Below, piece by piece: positions 37,397-46,322 of a stretch of DNA of 64,000 nt. The translations under genes and the position numbers were made by a program. Every line of letters starts with the position of its first letter. The stretch's first letter is position 1. The notes beneath the pieces are model-generated. The model saw nothing but the letters and a program-made list of their open reading frames with translations, was not told the origin of the DNA and did no database searches. The DNA comes from Rhodospirillaceae bacterium (GTDB lineage: Bacteria; Pseudomonadota; Alphaproteobacteria; Rhodospirillales; Casp-alpha2): contig JAERTE010000139.1 in the NCBI GenBank assembly GCA_016845145.1, forward strand, positions 1-64,000. The letters run 5' to 3'.

Positions 37397-37765
37397 CTAC
37401 ATGTTCTGCCGCAACGGTACATTTCGGGTTTTGACGAACTCTTCTTTGGTCTGGCCGCGTTGTTGAGCGCCCATGTCGGCAAGCCCGTCACCATTGACGG
37501 CGCCGAGCTTGATCAGCATGTAAATGCTGCCACCGCCTTCCTCGACCAACGCCTTGTAGTCTTTCTCATTGATTTTCTGCTTTTCCCACGCGGAAAGTCC
37601 GTGGCTATCCATGTAGGCTTCCGGGTCCTTGTTGAAGGCTTCGCGGTTCTTGGCCTCATGGAGGGAGTAGGCGAAACGGTTTAGCTTTAAGCCCTGTTGC
37701 GATTTTTCGCCTGTAAACACACACGTGCCCGGAATATGATCGCTTTGATCGCTGTCCTTGCTCAT
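37397..37765 (-). CDS. ligA: Protocatechuate 4,5-dioxygenase alpha subunit
   Basis: 122 residues, the usual LigA length. The all-helical fold includes NRFAYSLHEAKNREAFNKDP, YMDSHGLSAWEKQKINEKDY and GGGSIYMLIKLGAVNGDG. It covers the active site of LigB and contributes to substrate binding. First gene of the ligA-ligB-TRAP run, divergent from the IclR-family regulator 160 bases away, with a near-palindrome between them. Confidence 0.93.
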   Translation of the reverse strand: MSKDSDQSDHIPGTCVFTGEKSQQGLKLNRFAYSLHEAKNREAFNKDPEAYMDSHGLSAWEKQKINEKDYKALVEEGGGSIYMLIKLGAVNGDGLADMGAQQRGQTKEEFVKTRNVPLRQNM

Positions 37766-37839
37766 GACTTTTTACACCTTTTGTCTGGATGGTTGAGAGG
37801 GAGTGGCTTCGCCGCCGGGTAAAACGGTCAAGAACAATT

Positions 37840-37856
37840 GTTCCGTTTGACGAAAC
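37840..37856. promoter_or_regulatory. Candidate IclR-family operator between ligA and iclR
   Basis: GTTCCGTTTGACGAAAC is an interrupted palindrome in the divergent ligA/iclR spacer. A close match (GTTTCGTCTGACGAGAC, 14 of 17 identical) lies upstream of pobA. Next to it is a second similar half (tttcgttgtacaata, from 37861). IclR-family regulators usually bind such short dyads near the promoters of aromatic operons. Confidence 0.5.
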
Positions 37857-37924
37857 CATGTTTCGTTGTACAATACATTTAGGTTTTGGGCTGTTTTGCG
37901 AATGAACCTTACTGGAGGGGAGCC

Positions 37925-38701
37925 ATGCCCGAGCAGAAAGACGGACAAGTCATACAATCGGTCGCGCTGACCATGCGCATTTTCGAATGCCTTGCGGCCA
38001 GTGCCGGCGAGAAGGGCGTCTCGGAACTTGCGCGCGATCTTTCCATTACCAAGGCGCGGGCGTTCCGCCATCTTCAGACGCTTCGCCAATTGGGCTACGT
38101 CTCTCACAACCCGGCAACGAAGAAAGATCGCATCGGTATGCGCTTGCACCTGTTGGCCAAGATCGTTGGCGACAACGTCGAACTGACCCCAGCGGTGCGT
38201 CCCGCGCTCGAAACCTTGCGGGACCAAACCGGCCAGACGGCGGTCTTTGCGCCCGTGATCGACGGCAAGGCGACGATTATCGATTTCATGCTCGGCACCA
38301 CCACCGTGCAATACACATTCCGTCCGGGCGCCAGTTTCAACCTCAATTCCACGGCGCTCGGTCATATTGCCCTGGCATTCGGTCCGGAAGAGTTTTGGGA
38401 GTTCATCAAAACCGATGAATTCGAAAAAGAGACCCCTCAAACAAATACCGACCCGGCGCAATTGCCAGCCCGCGTTCAAACGGCCCGAGCGCGGGGTTGG
38501 ACGATCGTCCCGGAAGAGGCGCATATGGGGGTCAATGCCATTGCTGCGCCAGTGTTTTTTCATGATGCCACCTACGCTGGCGCCATCGCTATTGTCGGTT
38601 CGGTTCAGCATGTTCCCGCCAACCCGTCGACAGAGCTTACCGATCTGGTTGTTGCGGCTGGGCACCAAGCATCTCGGAACCTGGGTTGGCGCGAAAGCTA
38701 A
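37925..38701 (+). CDS. IclR-family transcriptional regulator
   Basis: 258 residues from the ATG at 37925, set by GGAGGGG just upstream. N-terminal winged helix (SVALTMRIFECLAASAGEKG, VSELARDLSITKARAFRHLQ, LRQLGYVSHN) and a C-terminal GAF-like effector domain (about 85-250). Such proteins control 4-hydroxybenzoate and protocatechuate genes (PobR, PcaR, PcaU). It lies between the divergent lig genes and pobA, so it should sense one of those compounds. Confidence 0.88.
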   Translation: MPEQKDGQVIQSVALTMRIFECLAASAGEKGVSELARDLSITKARAFRHLQTLRQLGYVSHNPATKKDRIGMRLHLLAKIVGDNVELTPAVRPALETLRDQTGQTAVFAPVIDGKATIIDFMLGTTTVQYTFRPGASFNLNSTALGHIALAFGPEEFWEFIKTDEFEKETPQTNTDPAQLPARVQTARARGWTIVPEEAHMGVNAIAAPVFFHDATYAGAIAIVGSVQHVPANPSTELTDLVVAAGHQASRNLGWRES

Positions 38702-38764
38702 TCCGCTCCCCCACGCCCCCCGGCTCATTCCTGTTGAAGCCATGTGTCCCGTACCGAACATAAC

Positions 38765-39949
38765 TTAGAGTTCCGGCCAGTACTCGAACGGCAGGCCGGT
38801 ATGTGCTTTCGCGTAAACGGTCTGCGTCAATTCGTCGGTTATCAGCGTTTCGATCTGCGATTCTTGCATACGCCGGTCGAAAGAACTGCTGCCCGGGAAG
38901 ATGTGGTACATGGCCGTGTTGGTCCAAGAGAACCGCTGCGTCAGTAAGTTGCGACGAAGGGCCACTTCCGCATATTTCTCCAGGACGGAGGAATCGTCAT
39001 TCTTGAAGTGACGGATAAGGCCTGCGGACAAGACGCTGATATCCGCAAACGCGGAGTTCAGGCCCTTGGCGCCGGTCGGCGGCACAATGTGTGACGCATC
39101 GCCGGCCAGAAACATGTTTCCGTAACGCATGGGCTCCGAGAAGAAACTCCGCAGCGGCGCTACGTCCTTTTCGAAGATTTCACAGCGCTTGACCTTGAAA
39201 TCATCCGTGCCGACGCGAACATCCAATTCGTCCCAAATCTGCTCGTCCGACCACTTCGTAATGTCTTCGTCTGGCGCACACTGCAGATACAGCCGCGAAA
39301 CCGTATCCGAGCGCATGCTCACCAGTGCAAAGCCATTGGGATGGTGGGCAAAAAGCGCCACATCAAGCATCGGCGGGGATTTGCAAAGAATACCGAGCCA
39401 TCCGAACGGATATACCTTTTCATGTGTGATGATGTCCGCAGCTGGGATCGACTTTCTGGAAGGGCCATGAAACCCGTCGCAACCGACAACGAAATCGGCG
39501 GTCAGTTCTTTCTCAACGCCACCGTGCGTATATTTTACTTTCGGCTTGTCCGTATGGTGGTCTTCTACCGCGGTCACGGGCGCTTCATAGAGGACATTGT
39601 GGCCCTCGTCCTCAAGTCCGCCGAGCAAATCCTTGGTCACTTCCGACTGGCCATAAACGGTAACACCGATGCCGATCAGCTCATCGAAGTTGATAAAATG
39701 ATGCTCATTTTTGTAACCGATGCCGACGCCATTATGGTAGTAGCGCTCCTTCATCAGGCGGTCGCCGATCCCGGCTTTGACCATCAAGTCGACAGCGTTT
39801 TGCTCCATGACACCGGCACGGATGCGGCTTTCCACATACTCACGGCTGCGCGATTCCAAAACGATACTCTCGATTCCGCGCTGTCGTAGAATCCACGCCA
39901 AAAGGGAGCCCGACGGGCCTGCTCCAACAATCGCTACCGGCACATGCAT
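38765..39949 (-). CDS. pobA: 4-hydroxybenzoate 3-monooxygenase
   Basis: 394 residues, the exact PobA length. FAD-binding motifs: VAIVGAGPSGSLLAWILRQR at the N-terminus, VVGCDGFHGPSRKS (the GD/DG motif) and GDASHIVPPTGAKGLNSAFA near the C-terminus. Substrate-contact tyrosine regions are conserved (YPFGWLGILCKSPPM, LRSFFSEPMRYGNMFLAGDA). It hydroxylates 4-hydroxybenzoate to protocatechuate, the substrate of LigAB next door. The 63-base space to the IclR gene is convergent. Confidence 0.95.
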   Translation of the reverse strand: MHVPVAIVGAGPSGSLLAWILRQRGIESIVLESRSREYVESRIRAGVMEQNAVDLMVKAGIGDRLMKERYYHNGVGIGYKNEHHFINFDELIGIGVTVYGQSEVTKDLLGGLEDEGHNVLYEAPVTAVEDHHTDKPKVKYTHGGVEKELTADFVVGCDGFHGPSRKSIPAADIITHEKVYPFGWLGILCKSPPMLDVALFAHHPNGFALVSMRSDTVSRLYLQCAPDEDITKWSDEQIWDELDVRVGTDDFKVKRCEIFEKDVAPLRSFFSEPMRYGNMFLAGDASHIVPPTGAKGLNSAFADISVLSAGLIRHFKNDDSSVLEKYAEVALRRNLLTQRFSWTNTAMYHIFPGSSSFDRRMQESQIETLITDELTQTVYAKAHTGLPFEYWPEL

Positions 39950-39992
39950 CTGTTTATCTCCTCGTGTGATGAGAAATATTTTTTCTCAAAGT

Positions 39993-40009
39993 GTTTCGTC
40001 TGACGAGAC
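39993..40009. promoter_or_regulatory. Candidate IclR-family operator upstream of pobA
   Basis: GTTTCGTCTGACGAGAC is a near-perfect palindrome 44 bases before pobA and matches 14 of 17 positions of the site between ligA and iclR. It is followed by another dyad, gtatc-aatcagc-gatac (40012-40028). The remaining bases to 40187 hold no gene. Confidence 0.5.
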
Positions 40010-40187
40010 ATCGTATCAATCAGCGATACATTAATAAAAAAGACTAAGCGGAGTCAAGGGGTATTCCGCAAAAAATCTGAGAGCCAGAATCGCGATGGTG
40101 TTCATCGCGCCAACAAGGCGCGGCAACGAGCGGTTTGGAATTGGTTGTTTCTAGCGTCGGCGGGAACGCCAACACATACGAAATCGC

Positions 40188-42203
40188 TTAACGATTTTTG
40201 CCTTCGTCCGAGAGCGAACTGAGCTCGGCTAAAAAAACATCAACGGCGGCGTTATCCGCCTGTTCCGATATTTCCGGCAGTTGGTCGACGGCGCTCATGA
40301 TCCGAACGTCTTGGATGGAATGAACGTTCCTTCCCATGGCTTCATTAATGGCCATAGCCAATTCCACCCGGTTTATCGGTTTGGTCGCCACGCCATCCAT
40401 GCCCGCCGCAATGTAGTTTTTTCGATGTTCAATCATGGCATCAGCTGTGAGCGCGAGAATCGGTACAGAGCTTTTGTCGGCTTCCATCCGGCGGATGGCC
40501 CGGGTTGCATCGGGACCCGAGACCTTAGGCATTCGAATATCCATGATGATCAGGTCGTAATCATGGGCCGCATGTGCATTAACCGCTTCTTCGCCATCGT
40601 TGACCATCTCGAAAGTGTGGCCGAAATGGCGCAGCGTTTCCGAGATGATCATCTGATTGACTTCGTTGTCTTCGGCGACAAGAACATGCAGCGGCTCAAT
40701 TGACAGCACCTCTTGGGCCGTTCCCACATTTGGCGCCACATGTTCGACAGCATCCGACTTGGCCGGCACATAGGGCAACGTAAACCAAAACGTGCTGCCA
40801 GCCCCCAACTTGCTCTCAACCCCGACTTCACCGCCCATCAGTTCCACCAGCCGCTTGCAGATCGCGAGCCCCAGCCCCGTACCTTCAAACTCACGTGAAA
40901 TCGAACTGTCCGCCTGGGTAAAGTCTGAAAACAGTTTCGCCACCGTTTCTTCTGCGATACCGATCCCCGTGTCCGTCACGCTAAAGCGCAAGGTCTCTCC
41001 ATCTTTTTCATCGGTTTGAAGTTCAGCCAGAACGCGAACATGTCCTTCTTTGGTGAACTTGACAGCGTTTCCAACCAGATTGAGCAGGACTTGGCGCAAG
41101 CGCGTCGGGTCGCCGTGGATGGCTATAGGCAGTGTGTCGGCGAGGCTCATTTCGATCTCTACCTTCTCAAGGGTGCTGCCTCGGAACAACGACACAACGT
41201 TCTCCATGAGCGATGGCAGATTGAAGTCCAAGCTTTCGATTTCCATCTTGCCGGCCTCGAGTTTGGAAATATCAAGAACCTCGTTGATGATTTGCAGTAA
41301 GGATTGGGTCGACTCCTTGATCCTCTCGACTTTGGCCTGGCTCGTCGCGGGCAGGCCGTCGTCCAAAAGCCCGTCGGCAAATCCCATAACGCCGGTCATC
41401 GGGGTTCTGATCTCATGACTCATTGTCGCCAAGAAAGCCGATTTCGCTTCGTTCGCCGCTTCGGCACTGATCTTCGCGGCATGAAGGTTCTCGGCCAGTG
41501 CCAGATTGGCGATCCGCCGCGTCTCGCTCAGCCTCAACTGACGACTAATCGTGAAGGCTTGCATCGACATCAATAATAAGAACAAGGAAAAGGCGCCACA
41601 CAACAAAACGTATTCGACGTTTTGAAATAGTAAAAACCGTACGATCAACGGCAATACGGCCGAAACCGCAAACGCAACAAACAAATGCGGCAGAGTGCGC
41701 AACGTCGACAGCGCGCCCGCGACCATCCCCGCAATGATGATCGTCGTGACAAGTTGCGTGTGCGGCAAGTCCGGCAGAACGAAAATCCACCCGGCCAGAC
41801 CCCATATACACCCGGAAGCAATTGTCCCCGCAGCGTACAGCCGAGTCCAGAAATGAAGGGTACGTGCGCGAGGGTGGCCGCGTTGGAAATTAGTGAACAA
41901 TATCGCCCGGGCGACGACGGTAACCACTAGCGCGCCGATCCAACCCCCGATCAGCGAGTTGGAAACGTGTCCGTACATGACCGCAACGACAATTGCGGCA
42001 TTCACCAAATTGCCGACAACAACGGGAAGAAGATTCGAAAACGCCGTTCGGACCTGAAACTCAAATAGGGCCGCTTCCGATGCGCCTCCGCTCACCGGCA
42101 AGTCATGATCTTGCTCGGAAAAAAATTCCCGATCAGCGTTCAGGTGCGGGTCGGGCAAGATACAACCCCTCATGATTTTCGTGACAGGAACAATAACGCT
42201 CAC
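40188..42203 (-). CDS. Membrane-bound hybrid sensor histidine kinase
   Basis: 671 residues. Six hydrophobic segments between about residues 55 and 220 form the sensor. A coiled linker leads to HisKA with the phospho-acceptor in ATMSHEIRTPMTGVMGFADG (about His262), HATPase_c (NLVGNAVKFTKEGHVRVL, DTGIGIAEET, GTGLGLAICKRLVELMGGEV) and a receiver domain from about 505 (VLVAEDNEVNQMIISETLRH; phospho-Asp near 553 in IIMDIRMPKVSG). The C-terminal about 40 residues contain no Hpt domain. No adjacent response regulator; a single-receiver protein lies at 51696. The signal is unknown. Confidence 0.9.
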   Translation of the reverse strand: MSVIVPVTKIMRGCILPDPHLNADREFFSEQDHDLPVSGGASEAALFEFQVRTAFSNLLPVVVGNLVNAAIVVAVMYGHVSNSLIGGWIGALVVTVVARAILFTNFQRGHPRARTLHFWTRLYAAGTIASGCIWGLAGWIFVLPDLPHTQLVTTIIIAGMVAGALSTLRTLPHLFVAFAVSAVLPLIVRFLLFQNVEYVLLCGAFSLFLLLMSMQAFTISRQLRLSETRRIANLALAENLHAAKISAEAANEAKSAFLATMSHEIRTPMTGVMGFADGLLDDGLPATSQAKVERIKESTQSLLQIINEVLDISKLEAGKMEIESLDFNLPSLMENVVSLFRGSTLEKVEIEMSLADTLPIAIHGDPTRLRQVLLNLVGNAVKFTKEGHVRVLAELQTDEKDGETLRFSVTDTGIGIAEETVAKLFSDFTQADSSISREFEGTGLGLAICKRLVELMGGEVGVESKLGAGSTFWFTLPYVPAKSDAVEHVAPNVGTAQEVLSIEPLHVLVAEDNEVNQMIISETLRHFGHTFEMVNDGEEAVNAHAAHDYDLIIMDIRMPKVSGPDATRAIRRMEADKSSVPILALTADAMIEHRKNYIAAGMDGVATKPINRVELAMAINEAMGRNVHSIQDVRIMSAVDQLPEISEQADNAAVDVFLAELSSLSDEGKNR

Positions 42204-42386
42204 CCGTCGAATGGGAAAGCGCCGTCAATTCAAGATATCAGGCCAAAGTTGCATTATTCGAAGGCTGACAAGGCTTAAACGATAAGCGACTGACAGGATT
42301 TTGTCTCCCGGCCTTTCGCCCATGCCAACCGTTCATATATAAGTATAACTGAGTTTCGCACTCGAAACCGCCAGGAACCGCTTTAA

Positions 42387-45161
42387 ATGGCCAACATCGT
42401 CAAGCCACGCAAGATTATCGACCGCAAAGCCCTGAAGAGTCGCTTGGACGAATTGGTGTCGTGGTCCGGCTATACTCCGAAAACGCAAGGCGCCGTGCTC
42501 GACATATTCAAGGATGCGCACCAGGCCGGTTGGGACGAAGTGCGCCGCCGTTTTGAGGAGGGTGAAGCCGACGGGCCGGAGACAACCCGCGCCATGGCCT
42601 ACCTGGTCGACCAGATCGTGCGTAGTTTGTACGAGTTCGCCACGGTCACCGTGTATCCAGCCGCCAACCCGACCATGGGCGAGCAAATGGCCTTGATGGC
42701 CACCGGCGGGTATGGCCGCGGTGAAATGGCGCCTTTCTCCGATATCGATCTCATGTTTCTGTTGCCCTACAAGCTCACGCCGCATTCCGAGCAAGTGGTG
42801 GAGTTTATTCTCTACATGCTGTGGGACTTGCGCCTGAAGGTTGGCCACGCCACGCGCTCGACCGATGAGGCCTTGCGATTGGCCGACGACGACCTGACCA
42901 TCCGTACGAGTTTGCTCGAAGCCCGCTGGCTGTCGGGCAATCAGGCGCTAGCCAAAACCTTCAAGAAACGATTTCGCGACGAGTTGGTCGACGGTACTGG
43001 ACCTGCATTTGTGGAAGCCAAACTCGGTGAGCGCGATGAGCGCCATGGCCGTATGGGCGATACCCGTTATGTGCTGGAACCCAACCTGAAAGAGGGAAAG
43101 GGCGGGCTGCGGGATTTGCAGACGCTGTTTTGGATTGCCAAGTATCTGTACCAAGCCGAAGACGCGGCGGGCTTAAAAGATGCCGGCGTTCTGACATCCG
43201 GCGATGTGCGTATCTTTGCCAAGGCAGAACACTTTTTGTGGACCGTGCGATGCCACCTGCATTATCTGGCGGGCCGGCCTGAAGAGCGGCTTACGTTCAA
43301 TGTACAAGAAGAACTCGGCCGGCGCATGGGCTACAAGGACCACGCTGGTGCACGCGGCGTCGAGCGTTTCATGAAGCACTACTTCCTAACCGCCAAGGAC
43401 GTCGGAGACCTGACCCGCATCTTGTGTGCGGTCTTGGAAGAACAGCAAACGAAAAAGCGCGGCGCATCGTCGTGGCTTTCAGGCCTCGGCTTCGGTAAGA
43501 AAGAAGTCGACGGCTTTAGCGTTGAAGGCGGCCGCGTGTCGATCAACGGCAGCCGCGAACTGCGCGCGGAACCGCTGAAAATCATGAAACTTTTTCATGC
43601 CGCGCAGCATCATGACCTGGACATCCACCCGCGTGCACTGCGGTCGGTAAAAAGCAACTTGGCCCTTGTCGGGCGGACATTGCGCGAAGACGCTGAGGCG
43701 AACCGATTGTTCGTCGAGATGCTGACCGGGCCGAATCCGAAAAAGACCTTAATGCGGTTAAACGAGGCCGGCGTGTTTGGGCGTTTCATTCCCGATTTCG
43801 GCCGTGTCGTGGCGCAAATGCAATACGACATGTACCACGTCTATACGGTCGATGAGCACACCATCCGTGCCATCGGTCTGCTGGCTGGCATTGAAACCCA
43901 GCGCTTGTTGGACGACCACCCAGTCGCCTGCGCCGTGATCAAGGAAGTGCAATCGCGCGCGGCTCTCTATGCGGCGGTGCTTCTGCACGATATCGCCAAG
44001 GGACGGGGCGGCGATCATTCGGTACTGGGCGCCGAGATCGCACTCAAACTTTGTCCGCGTCTGGGCCTCAACGAATGGGAAACGGAAACAGTGGCCTGGC
44101 TGGTGCGCCGGCATCTGTTGATGAGCAATGTTGCTTTCAAGCGCGACCTGGACGACCCCAAGGCGATCGCCGATTTTGTCGAAGAGGTGCAATCACCGGA
44201 ACGCCTGCGTTTGCTCCTGATCTTGACTGTCGTCGACATCCGCGCGGTGGGGCCAAACGTCTGGAACGCGTGGAAGGCCGGTTTGCTGCGCGAGCTTTAT
44301 TGGCGCGCGCAGGAGCTGTTGAGCGGCGGCGCGCCGCAAGCCCGCCGTGCCGAGCGGGTCGTGGGCATCAAGGCACGGTTGCTTGAGCACCTCTCTCACT
44401 GGCCCGATGGCGAAGCCGAAGCCTATCTGGAGCTCGGCCACGACGGCTATTGGCTGGGTACCGATACCGGCACTTTGGTGCACCATGCCGGCGTCGTTCA
44501 TGCGGCGCGCGAAAGCGATGAGCCGTTCCGGATTGAACTGCGTGACCTGCCCGACCGCGGCGTTGCCGAAATGACCGTCTACGCGCCGGATCATCCAGGG
44601 TTGTTCGCATCCATTGCCGGGGCCATGGCGCTCTCCAACGCCAACATCGTCGACGCCAAAGTGCATACCCTGACCGACGGCATGGCGTTGGATACCTTCG
44701 CCATCCAGGATGATGCGCGCGGCAATTTCTCGGTTGAAAGCGATTTCCCGCGTCTCAAGGCCCGTATCGCCGACGCCATCCAAGGCAAGTTGCGCCCGGC
44801 CCGCGAATTGGCGAAAGGTCAGGGTGACATGCTTGCCAGCCGCACCGATGTGTTTAAGGTGCCGCCGCGCGCGCTCATAGATAACCGCGCATCGAACACC
44901 CACACGGTCATCGAGATCAACGGCCGTGACCGGCCTGGCCTGCTGCATGATGTGACATCGGTGATTACCAGCGACGGCCTGCAGGTTTCCAGCGCGTTGA
45001 TCTCCACCTATGGCGAACGGGTGGTGGACGTCTTTTACGTAAAGGACGTATTCGGACTCAAAATCGATCGCAAAGAGCGGATCGATACCTTGCGGCAAAA
45101 ATTATTGGATGCCATCGCCGAGGACGAAGTCGCCGAAGTCCAGCAGCCTGCGGCGGAGTAG
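42387..45161 (+). CDS. glnD: Bifunctional [protein-PII] uridylyltransferase/uridylyl-removing enzyme
   Basis: 924 residues. Nucleotidyltransferase motif at about 106-125 (TGGYGRGEMAPFSDIDLMFL), PII-UTase core (LEPNLKEGKGGLRDLQTLFW), HD phosphohydrolase near 531 (LLHDIAKGRGGDHSVLGAEI), then two ACT domains (about 727 onward, VAEMTVYAPDHPGLFASIAG; and 839 onward, HTVIEINGRDRPGLLHDVTS). It modifies PII according to glutamine level. All active residues seem present. The M20 gene follows by five bases. Confidence 0.96.
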   Translation: MANIVKPRKIIDRKALKSRLDELVSWSGYTPKTQGAVLDIFKDAHQAGWDEVRRRFEEGEADGPETTRAMAYLVDQIVRSLYEFATVTVYPAANPTMGEQMALMATGGYGRGEMAPFSDIDLMFLLPYKLTPHSEQVVEFILYMLWDLRLKVGHATRSTDEALRLADDDLTIRTSLLEARWLSGNQALAKTFKKRFRDELVDGTGPAFVEAKLGERDERHGRMGDTRYVLEPNLKEGKGGLRDLQTLFWIAKYLYQAEDAAGLKDAGVLTSGDVRIFAKAEHFLWTVRCHLHYLAGRPEERLTFNVQEELGRRMGYKDHAGARGVERFMKHYFLTAKDVGDLTRILCAVLEEQQTKKRGASSWLSGLGFGKKEVDGFSVEGGRVSINGSRELRAEPLKIMKLFHAAQHHDLDIHPRALRSVKSNLALVGRTLREDAEANRLFVEMLTGPNPKKTLMRLNEAGVFGRFIPDFGRVVAQMQYDMYHVYTVDEHTIRAIGLLAGIETQRLLDDHPVACAVIKEVQSRAALYAAVLLHDIAKGRGGDHSVLGAEIALKLCPRLGLNEWETETVAWLVRRHLLMSNVAFKRDLDDPKAIADFVEEVQSPERLRLLLILTVVDIRAVGPNVWNAWKAGLLRELYWRAQELLSGGAPQARRAERVVGIKARLLEHLSHWPDGEAEAYLELGHDGYWLGTDTGTLVHHAGVVHAARESDEPFRIELRDLPDRGVAEMTVYAPDHPGLFASIAGAMALSNANIVDAKVHTLTDGMALDTFAIQDDARGNFSVESDFPRLKARIADAIQGKLRPARELAKGQGDMLASRTDVFKVPPRALIDNRASNTHTVIEINGRDRPGLLHDVTSVITSDGLQVSSALISTYGERVVDVFYVKDVFGLKIDRKERIDTLRQKLLDAIAEDEVAEVQQPAAE

Positions 45162-45165
45162 GTTC

Positions 45166-46311
45166 GTGGTGTTTCCTCTCGAGGCCTTCGACGCCGAGGC
45201 CATGGCCGCCATGATCGCCGAATGGGCGACCGTGGAGAGCCCCAGCTACGACGCCAGCGCCGTGAACGCCATGATGAATTTGGCTGAGACCACCATGCGG
45301 GAGCGCGGTGCGGCGGTGGAACGGATCTCGGTTGGCAGCGCGACGGGCGATGTCTTGAAGGCCGGCTTTCGATGGGGCAATCCAGGACCGGGTATTTTGG
45401 TGCTGGGTCATCTGGATACCGTTCATCTGGCCGGCACGATTGCCGGACCTTTGCCCGTGCGCCGCGACGGCGACAGATTGTATGGGCCCGGTGTTCTCGA
45501 CATGAAAGGCGGCATGGTGTTGGCCATCCATGCATTGGACGCCGTCATCGAAGATCGCGGCAAACTCAATTTGCCGGTAACGTTCCTATTCATATCCGAT
45601 GAAGAAATCGGCAGTCCGGCCACCCGCGCGTTGATTGAGCACGAGGCCAAGGCCAGTAAGTACGTCTTGGTGCCGGAGCCGGGCCGCCACCATGCCCTGG
45701 TGACCGGCCGCCATGCGGTGCTGCGTTACAAGCTGCATCTTTATGGCAAGCCGGCCCACGCCGCGCGGCCGGGTGGCGCGGGCCGCAGCGCCATCAGCGC
45801 CATGGCGCGGCTAATCCAGGAGGTGGAGGGGTACTCCGACCAAGATAACGAAGTCTCCTACCGCGTCGGCATCGTCGAGGGTGGTACTTTTGTCAATGTG
45901 GTCGCCACCGAATGTCACGCCGAGGTTCTATGTGTGGCACCAAGTGATCAGGCCTTCGAAAACATCCAGCGTCGCATGGAAGGCTTGCGATCGCCCGATC
46001 CCGAGGTACGCCTAGAGGTGGAGCCTGGGCCCGTACGCCCGTTGTTTCAGGCGCATGAAGGCACGCAGGACCTGTTTGGCGTGGCGGAGCGAGTTGCCAC
46101 GGAGATCGGGCTCGATCTGGAAATGGGTCAGTTCGGCGGCGGAAGCGATGGGAATTTCACCGGTGCTCTGGGTGTTCCGACGCTTGACGGTTTGGGGCCG
46201 ACAGGAGACGGTGTGCACACGAAACACGAATACATCGAGATCTCGTCATTGGTGCCGCGTGGGCGGCTATTGGCGGGATTGATGGCGGCGCTTTCGGAGC
46301 GCAACCGTTAG
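45166..46311 (+). CDS. M20 metallopeptidase, carboxypeptidase G2-like (copy 1)
   Basis: 381 residues from the GTG at 45166, with GGAG seven bases upstream and only four bases after glnD. Zinc ligands and catalytic residues: LVLGHLDTVH (about 80), YGPGVLDMKGGMVLAIHALD, FISDEEIGSPATRALIEHEA (catalytic Glu), VPEPGRHH, and a C-terminal His near GDGVHTKHEY. The middle dimerisation domain is GKPAHAARPGGAGRSAISAM. These enzymes hydrolyse N-acyl or glutamyl amide bonds. A paralogue of the same length is at 57077. It runs into the MttB gene, so both may serve one substrate. Confidence 0.9.
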   Translation: MVFPLEAFDAEAMAAMIAEWATVESPSYDASAVNAMMNLAETTMRERGAAVERISVGSATGDVLKAGFRWGNPGPGILVLGHLDTVHLAGTIAGPLPVRRDGDRLYGPGVLDMKGGMVLAIHALDAVIEDRGKLNLPVTFLFISDEEIGSPATRALIEHEAKASKYVLVPEPGRHHALVTGRHAVLRYKLHLYGKPAHAARPGGAGRSAISAMARLIQEVEGYSDQDNEVSYRVGIVEGGTFVNVVATECHAEVLCVAPSDQAFENIQRRMEGLRSPDPEVRLEVEPGPVRPLFQAHEGTQDLFGVAERVATEIGLDLEMGQFGGGSDGNFTGALGVPTLDGLGPTGDGVHTKHEYIEISSLVPRGRLLAGLMAALSERNR

Positions 46312-46322
46312 GGGGAACATAC

